Shown here one piece after another: positions 25,146 through 34,839 of a DNA stretch of 64,000 bases (positions are counted from its first letter, which is position 1; each line of letters begins with the position of its first letter). The DNA is taken from positions 2,232,001 through 2,296,000 of the forward strand of contig OZ253672.1 in assembly GCA_965263365.1 (NCBI GenBank), read 5' to 3'. The notes below the pieces were generated by a model. The model was not told the DNA's origin. It made no database searches and saw only the letters and a list, made by a program, of their open reading frames with translations. The translations under genes were made by a program, and so were the position numbers. The stretch comes from CANMUM01 sp965263365 (GTDB lineage Bacteria; Pseudomonadota; Alphaproteobacteria; Rhodobacterales; Rhodobacteraceae).

Positions 25146-25820
25146 ATGAAAATGATTGTCGGGCTTGGAAATCCGGGACCAAAATATGAAAGAAATCGTC
25201 ATAATATTGGCTTTATTTTGCTTGATGCGATTGTGAATGAGACGGGCGCGTGGCGAGATAAGTTCAATGCGCGTGAGATGCGCTTGAAGAAATTCGGAAC
25301 AGATATAATTCTTTTAAAACCGCAAACTTATATGAACAAATCTGGCATCTCCGTGCAGGCCGTGGCGAGTTTTTATAAAATTGGGGTTGAGGATATGTTG
25401 GTAATTCATGATGAGCTTGATTTGGCACCCGGTCAAATTAAATATAAGAAAGGTGGCGGCCATGCTGGACACAATGGGTTACGTTCAATTGCCGCGAGCC
25501 TTAGTCCTGATTTTGATCGGTTGCGTGTTGGCATTGGCCACCCTGGAGATAAAGCGCGTGTCGCCGATTATGTTTTGAACGATTTTTCAAAATCAGACAA
25601 TGATTGGATTGCGAAATATCAAGATAACATTGAGGGCGCTATAGAGCATTGGATAAACAAAAATCCAAGTCAATTTGTGGAAAAGCTTCGCGGTCATAAA
25701 TCCGCTGATCAAAGGCAAAAGGTCAGTGAGACGAAGAGAACAAATGAATCTATAAATGCGGCTGAAAACAAAAAAGAATCTCCGTTTGAAGCTTTAAAAT
25801 TTTGGCAAAAAAAAACTTGA
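25146..25820 (+). CDS. pth: Peptidyl-tRNA hydrolase
   Basis: A 224-residue enzyme that recycles peptidyl-tRNAs dropped by ribosomes. The family motifs are GLGNPGPKYERNRHNIGF (catalytic His and Asn), LLKPQTYMNKSG, VIHDELDLAPG (catalytic Asp) and KGGGHAGHNGLRS. The core is about 190 residues; a polar, lysine-rich extension of about 35 residues follows, as in other alphaproteobacteria. A GGAGG-type ribosome site (ATGGAGG) precedes the ATG. It converges on the MFS gene 6 bases away. Confidence 0.96.
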   Translation: MKMIVGLGNPGPKYERNRHNIGFILLDAIVNETGAWRDKFNAREMRLKKFGTDIILLKPQTYMNKSGISVQAVASFYKIGVEDMLVIHDELDLAPGQIKYKKGGGHAGHNGLRSIAASLSPDFDRLRVGIGHPGDKARVADYVLNDFSKSDNDWIAKYQDNIEGAIEHWINKNPSQFVEKLRGHKSADQRQKVSETKRTNESINAAENKKESPFEALKFWQKKT

Positions 25821-25826
25821 GTTTTC

Positions 25827-26966
25827 TTAGGCTTTTGAAGCCCTTTGGGCTAGTCCAATCCATAGGAAAGTAAGCGCAAACAGTGGTACGATTGCAGCAA
25901 AAGCAAGTGATAGTGAAAGCTGTGAGCCAATAAAGCCGATGAAAACAGGTGCTAAAACAAACGCATTATAACTGACAAGTGCAATTGAACCAAATATGTA
26001 TGAAGCTTCCGATTCATCTTTACCCTCGGCGCCGAGAACTAAGGCATATGGATAAACGTTTCCGGTTCCGAACCCTGCGCAAAACAAACCGAATGAAACA
26101 GTCAATAAATGATCTGAAAACGCATATAATGTGACTCCTATTAGCGAGAGAAGTGTTGAAATTTTAAACAAAAATAGGACAGGAAAACGGTCGCGAAGTG
26201 CATCACCGAACAAGCGTGCGATAGCCATTGACCCCATAAACACGAAAGTTGCCCAGCCAGCGGCAAATTTTTCCCATCCACGTTCGCCAATGAGGTAAGG
26301 GCTATTCCAGTCTGCAATTGCACCTTCTATGAATAATCCTGTGAAGGGCAATAGACAAATCGGCAAAATGGCTAAACTGGGTAGGGCGTGACCGTGCTGT
26401 TCATTTTTGGCAGGTTGAGGTTGAGGGAGAGATGAGGTGAAAAGAATCAACGCAAAAAAGCTTATGGGGGTAACTAATAGCTGTTGCACGAGAAAAGAGA
26501 CCTCAGCGCTTGCGAGTAATGATGATACGAGGCCACCAATTGCAAAGCCGATTGACCAGAATCCATGACAACTCGCCATAAGTTTTTTGCCGTCCCGTTC
26601 CAGTTTGTCTACAACGGTGTTGAGACCGATTTCAAAAAAGGCGGCACAAGCGCCAAGAACGGCTAGCAACATAAAAGCTGTTATAAAATTCGGAAAAAAT
26701 GAAATCGCGAAAACGACAGAAATTACGCCGCCAATCCCTAATCTGATCAAATTTACCATGCCAAACATGCGTCCGAGCCTTGGCGCTTGACTGATGCAAA
26801 TTGTCATAGCGATCGGAAGCGCAAGCAATAGATAGGAAAGTTCTTGGTGGCCGATTTCAAGAGCTAATTGAAATTCGTGAATTCGGAACGTCCAAAGGCC
26901 AAGAAAAAATGCAACAATTGCAAATAATAATCGTATTGCGATTCGTGGGTATTGAAAAATTAGCAC
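25827..26966 (-). CDS. MFS transporter (YbjJ-like)
   Basis: A major facilitator protein of about 379 residues with roughly 12 hydrophobic helices, starting at the GTG 26966. The GTG overlaps the region of the gshB stop (GTGCTAA), so translation is coupled; a TTG at 26987 inside gshB is less likely. Features such as GLNTVVDKLERDGKK, MASCHGFWSIGFAIGG and the mid-protein IEGAIADWNSPYL resemble the YbjJ/FucP-like group. The substrate is unknown. In other alphaproteobacteria gshB is usually the last gene of its group, so this partner is an addition. Confidence 0.82.
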   Translation of the reverse strand: MLIFQYPRIAIRLLFAIVAFFLGLWTFRIHEFQLALEIGHQELSYLLLALPIAMTICISQAPRLGRMFGMVNLIRLGIGGVISVVFAISFFPNFITAFMLLAVLGACAAFFEIGLNTVVDKLERDGKKLMASCHGFWSIGFAIGGLVSSLLASAEVSFLVQQLLVTPISFFALILFTSSLPQPQPAKNEQHGHALPSLAILPICLLPFTGLFIEGAIADWNSPYLIGERGWEKFAAGWATFVFMGSMAIARLFGDALRDRFPVLFLFKISTLLSLIGVTLYAFSDHLLTVSFGLFCAGFGTGNVYPYALVLGAEGKDESEASYIFGSIALVSYNAFVLAPVFIGFIGSQLSLSLAFAAIVPLFALTFLWIGLAQRASKA

Positions 26967-27901
26967 TTTGCCTCGATCGCTTCCCAAATTTTCTGCGCAA
27001 TATTGATATTATCAAATCTTTCGAGTTCTTGAATCCCTGTGGGAGATGTCACGTTGATTTCGGTGAGATAGTTGCCGATCACATCAATACCGACAAATAA
27101 TTGCCCATGGTCGCGCAGTTTAGGTCCGATTTTAGCGCAAATTTCGAGATCTCGCTTTGTTAATTTAGCCTTTTCGGGACGACCACCAACGTGCATGTTG
27201 GATCGTGTTTCTCCTTGCGCAGGTACGCGATTGATCGCGCCAACGGGCTCCCCATCAATAAGAATAATTCGTTTGTCACCAGCGCTGACATCTGGAAGGA
27301 ATTTCTGCGCGATCAGCGGTTCGCGTGAAGTTGCAGAAAAAAGTTCAAAGAGAGAATTTATGTTTGAATCGTCGTTGCGGATTTTGAAAACGCCCGCGCC
27401 TCCGTTGCCATAAAGGGGTTTTAAAATGATATCACCATGTTTTTCTCGAAATGACTTAATTGCATCGAGATTGCGTGCAATCATGGTTGGTGCTGTGAGG
27501 TCTTCGAATTCTAAAACCAATAATTTTTCTGGAAAATTCCGAACCCAAAAAGGATCATTGACGACACGTACATCGTCACGAAGTCTTTCTAACATGTGCG
27601 TATTGGTTATATAATGCATATCAAAGGGTGGGTCTTGACGTAACCAAAGGACATCGAGACTTTTGAGATCTATAGTTTGGGTTTTTCCAAATTTGACGTG
27701 ATCTCCTGCCGTGCGCGACAAATGAACAGATTTGATTTCGGCGAATATCTGACCTTCTTCAAAGTAAAGATTATCGGGTTGATAAACAAAAACATCGTGC
27801 CCGCGCGCTTGAGCCTCCTCAGCAATCCTGAAGCTAGTGTCTGCATTAATATCTACCGATTCAATGGGGTCCATTTGCATCGCAACTTTGAGATTATTCA
27901 T
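26960..27901 (-). CDS. gshB: Glutathione synthetase
   Basis: A 313-residue ATP-grasp enzyme joining gamma-glutamylcysteine and glycine. Visible: MQMDPIESVDINADTSF at the N-terminus, LRQDPPFDMHYIT, the ATP-grasp loop LKPLYGNGGAGVFK, DKRIILIDGEPVGAINRVP, and the metal-binding FVGIDVIGNYLTEINVTSPTG. Length matches proteobacterial GshB. It lies downstream of rsmI and yraN on the same strand, a conserved alphaproteobacterial order. Confidence 0.97.
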   Translation of the reverse strand: MNNLKVAMQMDPIESVDINADTSFRIAEEAQARGHDVFVYQPDNLYFEEGQIFAEIKSVHLSRTAGDHVKFGKTQTIDLKSLDVLWLRQDPPFDMHYITNTHMLERLRDDVRVVNDPFWVRNFPEKLLVLEFEDLTAPTMIARNLDAIKSFREKHGDIILKPLYGNGGAGVFKIRNDDSNINSLFELFSATSREPLIAQKFLPDVSAGDKRIILIDGEPVGAINRVPAQGETRSNMHVGGRPEKAKLTKRDLEICAKIGPKLRDHGQLFVGIDVIGNYLTEINVTSPTGIQELERFDNINIAQKIWEAIEAKC

Positions 27902-27925
27902 GCTGAATTCCTTAATAATTGGAAG

Positions 27926-28342
27926 TTATTCAATGCACGGGATTTGGATATTGTCAATGCGTTGCCAGTTGAGATTTTGGTCAACAAGAAGCGCATCGAT
28001 TTGCCAATTATACGAAGGATAGTCTTGCATATATATGTGAGCGGCATTGGCGATCCGAACTAATTGTGCGCGCTTGAGCTCAAGATGTTTTCCGCTTAGT
28101 TTTTTGCGATATTTGACTTCGACAAAGTGCACACAATTTTGACGAACGGCAATAAAATCGATTTGGGCGCGACCCATTCGCACATTATGCGCTATGACTT
28201 GAAAGCGGGCGCGCTCATAAAGCGATATTGCAAAATTTTCGCCGCTCAAGCCCTTCAAAGTTGAGTTTGCGCTTTTACTGAGGTAGCGAAGATTAAGTTG
28301 TTTGTTGGAAGGCATATGTGTAAATAACATGAATTGCTTCAT
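27926..28342 (-). CDS. yraN: UPF0102 family protein YraN (Holliday-junction-resolvase-like fold)
   Basis: A protein of up to 138 residues with the YraN pattern: KGLSGENFAISLYERARF, NVRMGRAQIDFIAVRQNCVHFVEVKYR (the usual GEIDLIA motif appears as AQIDFIA), and a C-terminal DALLVD segment. The ATG 28342 gives an unusual leader; an internal ATG 30 bases downstream is a possible alternative. The fold resembles archaeal Holliday junction resolvases, with a predicted metal-binding E/D-ExK core, but the function is unproven. It sits 19 bases past rsmI. Confidence 0.85.
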   Translation of the reverse strand: MKQFMLFTHMPSNKQLNLRYLSKSANSTLKGLSGENFAISLYERARFQVIAHNVRMGRAQIDFIAVRQNCVHFVEVKYRKKLSGKHLELKRAQLVRIANAAHIYMQDYPSYNWQIDALLVDQNLNWQRIDNIQIPCIE

Positions 28343-28361
28343 ATTTGATAAATGCCGGACT

Positions 28362-29252
28362 TTATTTTGAACTATTTTTTAAGCGAAGCGCCCGTTCGTA
28401 TACATAATTGCGTGCAAGCCCCGTTTCGGCAATAACCACTTTCACCGCATCATTGAGACGGTTTGTTTTTAACTGGTCTAAAATGAGCGCTTCGAGTGTC
28501 GCATCGTCAAATTCAAATGCGCGCCCTGGCCAGATGACCAATACAATTTCGCCCTTGAGCGCTTTATCTTCGACGTTTAAAATAAGTTCATCTAGTTCAT
28601 TTGCTATGACTTCTTCGAATGTTTTTGTAAGTTCGCGGGCAATGGCGACCTTATGTTTGCCGCCAAAAATTTTGCGTGCGTCTTGTAAGCTGGCCAGAAT
28701 TCTTTTTGGGCTTTCAAAGCAAATCGCGCTAAAATGATGAGATTTTATTTTTTCGAAATAGTTGAGGCGTTTTTGCGTTTTGTTGGGCACAAAGCCAAAG
28801 AAACCAAATTTGTCGGTGGGTGCGCCGGAAAGCGAAAGGGCGGTGGGCACGGAAGAGGCGCCGGGAAGTATTGTGGTATATATGTCGTGTTTTTGCGCAT
28901 ATTGAACCAATTTATACCCGGGGTCGGAAATCACAGGCATGCCCGCATCTGATACATAGAGAACAGATTTCTCATCATTGAACGCGTCTTGAAGTTTCGC
29001 GGTCATTTCGGTTTCATTGTGATCATGACAAGCCCGAATTGACTCTTTTGAACGCTGGATCTGATAGAGGTTCAAGAGTTTGCGAAGATTGCGTGTATCT
29101 TCTGCCCAGACTTCATCGGCATTCATGAGGGCCGCAAGCACACGCAGGCTTATGTCGGCAAGATTTCCGATGGGCGTTGCGCCCAAAAACAAGCCCGGCT
29201 TAAAAGTTTCGTGAAGGAAGGGCTCCAAATTCACTTGAGGGCTTTTCATCAT
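28362..29252 (-). CDS. rsmI: 16S rRNA (cytidine-1402-2'-O)-methyltransferase
   Basis: A 296-residue tetrapyrrole-methylase-fold enzyme that methylates the ribose of C1402 using S-adenosylmethionine. Recognisable blocks are GLFLGATPIGNLADISLRVL, EDTRNLRKLL, VSDAGMPVISDPGYKLV, LPGASSVPTALSLSG and GFVPNKTQKR. The start is one of two adjacent ATGs (29252 or 29249). Divergent from the lppC lipoprotein gene by 72 bases and followed by yraN, both conserved arrangements. Confidence 0.95.
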   Translation of the reverse strand: MMKSPQVNLEPFLHETFKPGLFLGATPIGNLADISLRVLAALMNADEVWAEDTRNLRKLLNLYQIQRSKESIRACHDHNETEMTAKLQDAFNDEKSVLYVSDAGMPVISDPGYKLVQYAQKHDIYTTILPGASSVPTALSLSGAPTDKFGFFGFVPNKTQKRLNYFEKIKSHHFSAICFESPKRILASLQDARKIFGGKHKVAIARELTKTFEEVIANELDELILNVEDKALKGEIVLVIWPGRAFEFDDATLEALILDQLKTNRLNDAVKVVIAETGLARNYVYERALRLKNSSK

Positions 29253-29324
29253 TGTTTGTCCCGATTATAGTTAATCCGAAATTAAATTCGTACCGTATTA
29301 TTATTCATAAACTGAGGAATTGAA

Positions 29325-30485
29325 ATGGTTTTTAATAGTCGTAAATTAAAGAAATTTTTAGCTGGAATGTTGGGATTTGGCGCAATGGCAACATTGTTGA
29401 GCTCATGTGAGTTTGGCGGTTTGGGCGGTAGCGACGGCGTTTCCGTTGATTTAACTCAGCCGGTTAAGGTTGCATTGCTTGTACCTAAAGGTGCGTCAAA
29501 TGCGACTATTGCAAGCATTGGAAAGTCTCTTGAAAATTCGGCGCAGCTTGCGATGAGAGAGCGGAATTCAAATGAAGTTGAATTAATGGTATATTCTACA
29601 GCATTTAGTGAAACAAAAGCGATTCAACAGGCTTTGAAAGCCAAAGCAGAGGGCGCAGCTTTAATCGTCGGCCCACTTTCTGGTTTCAATGCAGCACTTG
29701 TTGCGGAGGCCGTTCAAGATATACCGGTTTTAACATTTTCGAACAATTCAGAAGTGAAGTCTGAGAACACATATATTTTGGGAACGACCTTTGAATTGGT
29801 TGCAAATCGTGTGATGGGGCATGTGCGTTCAACAGGTGCAAGGACTGTTGGTATTATTTCGACCAATGACGCGAGTGGAGAAGCGGGTGTTCAAGCCTCT
29901 GTGAGTGCGGCTTCGAAACAGCGTTTGAGTGTCGTCTATTCTGCTCGATACCCATTAACTCGCGAAGGTATAAATGGAAGCGCCCCAGGAATTGCTGCGG
30001 CTTTAAAAGCATCTGAGGCAGACGCTTTGATGATTTCTGATACGCCGCAAGGAGGTCTCGGATTGATGGCTAATGCGCTTGCTACGCAAGGCTATTCAAG
30101 CTCTGATGCCTCGTTCATGGGGACTGCACGTTGGGACGAACTTCCTGGGTTCTTTAGTCAAACAGATTTAAATGGCGGTTTCTTTGCTGTTCCAGATCCT
30201 GCGGCGGTAAGTGCTTTTGAGGGACGTTATCGTGCTGCATTTGGTAGCCAGCCGATTGCAATTGGTGGACTTGGTTATGATGGAATTGCGCTTGCCATCG
30301 AATTGGTCAAAGATGCACGCCGCACTCGTGATAACACGCCCTTTAGCGCCAATGATATTCGTGGAAAGTCAATTAATGGCGCATTTGGTAAGTTTGAATT
30401 TGATAGAGATAACTTAGCAGATCGTGATTTGGCTGTGCGCCAAGTTCAGGGAAATACCTCTGTTGTCGTTTCTGCCGCTCAATAG
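29325..30485 (+). CDS. lppC: Penicillin-binding protein activator LppC/LpoA-like lipoprotein
   Basis: A 386-residue lipoprotein. Lipobox LLSSC gives the lipidated cysteine at C28 after a hydrophobic signal. The rest is a type 1 periplasmic-binding (Leu/Ile/Val-like) fold: VKVALLVPKGASN, AALIVGPLSGFNAALVAEA, VGIISTNDASGEAG, and LGYDGIALAIELV. It has only the C-terminal half of E. coli LpoA, as usual in alphaproteobacteria. The presumed role is regulation of a class A penicillin-binding protein from the outer membrane. glnD starts 8 bases after its stop. Confidence 0.87.
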   Translation: MVFNSRKLKKFLAGMLGFGAMATLLSSCEFGGLGGSDGVSVDLTQPVKVALLVPKGASNATIASIGKSLENSAQLAMRERNSNEVELMVYSTAFSETKAIQQALKAKAEGAALIVGPLSGFNAALVAEAVQDIPVLTFSNNSEVKSENTYILGTTFELVANRVMGHVRSTGARTVGIISTNDASGEAGVQASVSAASKQRLSVVYSARYPLTREGINGSAPGIAAALKASEADALMISDTPQGGLGLMANALATQGYSSSDASFMGTARWDELPGFFSQTDLNGGFFAVPDPAAVSAFEGRYRAAFGSQPIAIGGLGYDGIALAIELVKDARRTRDNTPFSANDIRGKSINGAFGKFEFDRDNLADRDLAVRQVQGNTSVVVSAAQ

Positions 30486-30493
30486 GTGACACT

Positions 30494-33214
30494 TTGGAAG
30501 GGGCTGAGATTCAACTAGACCATCAGTTAACTCAGCTCTTTTTGAAAGGGGGCGGACTGCAAGATGTTCGCCCTCAGCTATTGCAGACCCTAAAACAATA
30601 TTATTCAGCGCGAAAGTTGCAGATTGATGATCGCGTTTTGGCCTCTCCAAATCATTGTGCAATTCTGCGTTATGAATACGCGCAGTTGACTGACGACCTT
30701 TTGAAATCAATTTTTGATATTTGCTATCGCGAGTATTTTAAAGGAGCTTTGCCTTCAAAAGGTGAGCGGGTCGCGCTTGTTGCGGTCGGCGGTTATGGAC
30801 GTAATGAAATGGCGCCATTTTCTGATATTGATATCTTGTTTTTAGTCCCACATAAAATGAATGCGCGGATTGAAAATCTTGTGGAAGCGACTTTGTATGT
30901 TTTGTGGGATATGGGCTTAAAGGTCGGACAATCGGTGCGCTCAATTTCTGAGTGCGTTGCTCAAGCACGTTCAGATATTACGATTCGAACGTCCTTACTT
31001 GAATTGCGTCACGTAAGCGGTGATGCCGAGTTGGTTGACGAATTGCAGGAGGAGTTGCGTCAAAAATTATTTAACAATACGGTTTCTGAATTTATTGAAG
31101 CAAAGCTTGAAGAACGAAAAAATCGGCATAACCGTTCGGGGAATACGCGATATGTCCTCGAACCGAATGTAAAGGAAGCGAAAGGTGGCTTGCGTGATTT
31201 ACAAACTCTTTATTGGATTGGCAAATATATAACTGGTGTTGAAACGCCTGAGGCTTTGATGAAACGCGGGTTCTACCTTGTTGAAGAGCTTGATAATTTT
31301 CGGGAAGCCGAAGACTTTCTTTGGAAAGTCCGCATACTTTTGCATAGTTTGTCAAAGCGCGGCAATGATATTTTGAGCTTTGATATTCAAGTCGAGTTAG
31401 CAAGGGTCTTGTCATATCATGATACGGAAAGCCGGCGCGGCGTGGAATATTTTATGCAAGACTATTTTCGAGCGGCGCGCATGGTTGGTGAATTGACACG
31501 CGTATTTTTAACTGAACTTGAAGCCCAGCACTTAAGGAGTTCACGCTTGCGCATTGGCGATTTTATTCGTTCCAATTTACAGCTTCCAGAAGGATTTCAT
31601 TTTGAGAATAAGCGTGTCAATTTTGATAACGAAGATGTGCTTATCAATGAGCCGTTGAATTACTTGAGAATATTTCTGATTGGACTTGAACATGATCGAC
31701 TGATCCATCCCAATGCGTTTCGGTATATGGCGCGCCATCACGAATTGATCAATGATGAATTTCGCGGAACGCCGGAAGTGAATCAAATGTTCATGTCTTT
31801 GTTGCTAGACTTTCAGAATCCAGAACGTGTTTTGAGGAGAATGAATGAGTTGGGTATTTTGGGAGTTTTTATTCCACAATGGGCGAATATCGACGCAATG
31901 ATGCAGTATAATATGTATCATAGCTATACAGTGGATGAGCATACCATTCGCTGCGTTTCGATATTGTCGGATATTGAAAAGGGCTTGCTGGAAGAAGAAC
32001 TACCGGTTGCCTCTGGGATTTTAGAAGAAGGTGTTAATCGCCCTGTTCTTTATCTCGCTCTGCTTCTGCATGATATTGGGAAGGGACAAGTACGCCCTCA
32101 CGAAGTTGTTGGCGAAGAAATAGCGCGCGAAGTTGCGCCACGATTCGGGCTTTCAACTTCCGAAATAGATCTGGTCGCATGGCTTGTGCGCTTTCATTTG
32201 GAAATGTCTGATGCGGCGCAAAAACGAGATTTATCTGATCCAAAGACGATTGCCGATTTTGCCGAACTTGTTGGGAATAAAGAACGGCTTGACCTGCTAA
32301 CGATTTTAACGGTTTGCGATATTCGGGGTGTGGGTCCCACGACTTGGAACAATTGGAAGGCAATGCTCTTGCGCGAACTTCATGCGCTTACCAGTAAGGC
32401 GCTCACTCAAGATGGTGCTGTGGATAGTATTGCGGCTCAAGAAGAGCAAGCCGTACGGGCTTTACGCAGTCGACTAAAAGACTGGCCGGAGGCAGAATTA
32501 GATCGAGAGGTCACACGGCATTATCCTGAATATTGGATCGGTCTGCCTACGGATGTGCACATCGAAATAGCCGAAATTCTTAAAGAGGAAATTGGTGATA
32601 CCCCTAAAATAAAGTTCGCGACTGATGAAGATCGCGGTGCGACGCGCGTTACCTTTGCAATGCCTGATCATCCAGGTCTGTTTGCTCGGATTTGCGGGGC
32701 GATTTCTTTGTCCGGCGCCAATATCGTTGATGCGCGCACCTACACAAGTTCAGATGGAATTGCGACAGCCGTGTTTTGGGTGCAAGATCACCAAGGTAAT
32801 TGCTATGCGCCTTCGCGACAAGAGGTGCTCAAGCGAAATACCTTGAAGATTTTGCATGGTGAAATTATTGCGCGCCGTGTTTTGTCCCAAAAATCAAAAA
32901 TTAAGAAACGTGAGCGCGCGTTTCGTGTAGCTACAAAAGTTAAGTTTGATAACGAAGGGTCGCGCCTTTTCACAATCATCGAGATTGAAACGCGTGATCG
33001 GATCGGACTTCTGCACGATATTACACGCTCACTTGCCGCTGCTAATATTTATATATCCTCTGCGATTGTGGCGACTTATGGAGAAGAGGCGGTTGATAGT
33101 TTTTATGTGAAAGACTTATTTGGACTAAAAATAACTTCCGCAAGTAAGCAAAAGGCAATAGAAGAGAAAATACGCTTCGCTATCGAGCAGGGCTATCAAG
33201 AGGCGCTTCAATGA
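30494..33214 (+). CDS. glnD: Bifunctional uridylyltransferase / uridylyl-removing enzyme GlnD
   Basis: A 906-residue nitrogen sensor that modifies PII proteins. Domains in order: nucleotidyltransferase with VGGYGRNEMAPFSDIDILFL (G-rich loop and DxD, about 95-115), a GlnD PII-uridylyltransferase helical domain, an HD domain with LLLHDIGKG near 525, and two ACT domains (about 715-790 and 825-900) that bind glutamine. No ATG fits; the TTG at 30494 follows AGGTGA by five bases and is taken as start. Its stop overlaps the murJ ATG (ATGA). Confidence 0.95.
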   Translation: MEGAEIQLDHQLTQLFLKGGGLQDVRPQLLQTLKQYYSARKLQIDDRVLASPNHCAILRYEYAQLTDDLLKSIFDICYREYFKGALPSKGERVALVAVGGYGRNEMAPFSDIDILFLVPHKMNARIENLVEATLYVLWDMGLKVGQSVRSISECVAQARSDITIRTSLLELRHVSGDAELVDELQEELRQKLFNNTVSEFIEAKLEERKNRHNRSGNTRYVLEPNVKEAKGGLRDLQTLYWIGKYITGVETPEALMKRGFYLVEELDNFREAEDFLWKVRILLHSLSKRGNDILSFDIQVELARVLSYHDTESRRGVEYFMQDYFRAARMVGELTRVFLTELEAQHLRSSRLRIGDFIRSNLQLPEGFHFENKRVNFDNEDVLINEPLNYLRIFLIGLEHDRLIHPNAFRYMARHHELINDEFRGTPEVNQMFMSLLLDFQNPERVLRRMNELGILGVFIPQWANIDAMMQYNMYHSYTVDEHTIRCVSILSDIEKGLLEEELPVASGILEEGVNRPVLYLALLLHDIGKGQVRPHEVVGEEIAREVAPRFGLSTSEIDLVAWLVRFHLEMSDAAQKRDLSDPKTIADFAELVGNKERLDLLTILTVCDIRGVGPTTWNNWKAMLLRELHALTSKALTQDGAVDSIAAQEEQAVRALRSRLKDWPEAELDREVTRHYPEYWIGLPTDVHIEIAEILKEEIGDTPKIKFATDEDRGATRVTFAMPDHPGLFARICGAISLSGANIVDARTYTSSDGIATAVFWVQDHQGNCYAPSRQEVLKRNTLKILHGEIIARRVLSQKSKIKKRERAFRVATKVKFDNEGSRLFTIIEIETRDRIGLLHDITRSLAAANIYISSAIVATYGEEAVDSFYVKDLFGLKITSASKQKAIEEKIRFAIEQGYQEALQ

Positions 33215-34788
33215 ACATATTTCGAGCATTTACAACAGTCGGCGGTTGGACGCTCGCAAGCCGTGTGCTTGGTTTCGTGCGCGATAAATTATTCGCACAT
33301 TTTGTCGGGGCTGGCGAAGTTTCGGATGCGTTTTTTACAGCTTTTCGAATTCCCAACCTGTTTCGTAGATTCTTAGCCGAAGGCGCTTTTAATTCTGCAT
33401 TTGTGCCTCAATATTCGGTGCGCAAAGACGAAGATGGTGGTGGACAAGAATTTGCACAAAGTGCTTTTACGGGCTTGCTTTGGGTTTCACTGGCGTTGAT
33501 TGCGGTTGTCATGATCGCGACTCCCTTATTTGTACTTTTGCTTGCCTATAATTTTCAAGGCACAGAGCGTTTGGATCTTGCGGTTAATTATAGCCGAATT
33601 ACAATTTTTTACATTGGTTTTATGTCGCTTTCAGCATTGTGCGCAGGTATTTTAAATGCAAACGGGCGATATCAATTATCTTCTGCAGCGCCCCTGATCT
33701 TGAATATCGTATTTATATTAGCGTTTGTGTTGATTTATTTATTGGGCCTTGGGCCTCAAGAAGGCTTTTCGGATGCAGAAAATGTGGATCGGCTCCGAAA
33801 AATTGGAATGATAGCGAGTCTATCAGTTTTGCTCAGTGGTGTATTGCAATTTGCGGCTGTGTATTATGGCGTGCGTAAACTTGGCATAAGGCTGAGACCA
33901 ACATTGCCAACATGGAATGACGATATCAAAAATCTATTTGTTGTTGCCGTTCCCGCAGCGCTCGCCAATAGTACCGTTCAGATCAATCTAATTGTCGGAA
34001 CCCAAATTGCGGCGACAACGGATAAGGCAATATCGTGGCTATATTATGCAGACAGAATATATCAGCTCCCTCTCGGTATGATCGGCGTTGCGGTGGGCGT
34101 TGTTTTGCTGCCGACCCTTTCAGGGCTATTGAAAGATGGAAATTCGCAAGGTGCACGTACTGCATATAATCAGGGAATGAATTTTGCGATGCTACTCACT
34201 TTGCCGGCTGCGGCCGCAATTTTTGTGATTGCCTTGCCGATATTGCGCACTGTTTTCGAGGGGGGTCAGTTCACACAGGCGGACGCGATCGAGACGTCAA
34301 AATCGCTGTCAATTTATGCGCTTGGACTGCCTGCCTTTGTCCTTGTTAAACTGGTCCAACCTATTTTCTACGCAGTCGGCAATACAAAAACACCCGCGCG
34401 CCATGCGCTCGTAAATGTTGTTTTGCACGCTGTTCTCGCGCTTGGTTTGTATCCGTTTTTTGGATATTTGTCGGCCGCCTGGGCCATTACAATTAGCACC
34501 TGGGCGATGGTTTGCGGCTTGTGGATTAGCGCGCATAAGCGTGGCGATACTGCGCATTTAGACATGGCTACGCTTAAAAATATTTCGATTTATGCATTGA
34601 TGTCACTATTGATGGCAGTGCTCATATGGTTTGTTTGCAACGTGAATTTATCGATTTTTGACGATGCGATTTCAAAGTGGTTCTTTTTGGGCGCGGTAGT
34701 TTTATTCGGTGCGTTTTTCTATTTCATTGGCGTGATGGCGCTTGCGCGAATTGGACTTCGCGACATTAAGAGAATGATGCGGGGTTAA
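33211..34788 (+). CDS. murJ: Lipid II flippase MurJ (MviN)
   Basis: A 525-residue integral membrane protein of the MOP superfamily with about 14 helices that moves lipid II across the inner membrane. The conserved start is FTTVGGWTLASRVLGFVRDKLFAH, followed by ADAFF-like SDAFFTAFRIPNLFRRFLAEGAFNSAF. Periplasm-facing Arg residues in these segments match MurJ. It overlaps glnD by 4 bases and is followed by trpS; glnD-murJ-trpS-usp is a conserved alphaproteobacterial run. Confidence 0.96.
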   Translation: MNIFRAFTTVGGWTLASRVLGFVRDKLFAHFVGAGEVSDAFFTAFRIPNLFRRFLAEGAFNSAFVPQYSVRKDEDGGGQEFAQSAFTGLLWVSLALIAVVMIATPLFVLLLAYNFQGTERLDLAVNYSRITIFYIGFMSLSALCAGILNANGRYQLSSAAPLILNIVFILAFVLIYLLGLGPQEGFSDAENVDRLRKIGMIASLSVLLSGVLQFAAVYYGVRKLGIRLRPTLPTWNDDIKNLFVVAVPAALANSTVQINLIVGTQIAATTDKAISWLYYADRIYQLPLGMIGVAVGVVLLPTLSGLLKDGNSQGARTAYNQGMNFAMLLTLPAAAAIFVIALPILRTVFEGGQFTQADAIETSKSLSIYALGLPAFVLVKLVQPIFYAVGNTKTPARHALVNVVLHAVLALGLYPFFGYLSAAWAITISTWAMVCGLWISAHKRGDTAHLDMATLKNISIYALMSLLMAVLIWFVCNVNLSIFDDAISKWFFLGAVVLFGAFFYFIGVMALARIGLRDIKRMMRG

Positions 34789-34839
34789 CTTGACCCGAAG
34801 CTAAAGATGGTCAATAACGCGGTTCTCAATTAGGAGATT

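Noticed and set aside
27072..27413. 113-codon forward ORF antisense to gshB
   Set aside because: It is on the opposite strand of a clear glutathione synthetase with conserved motifs throughout; no family signal.
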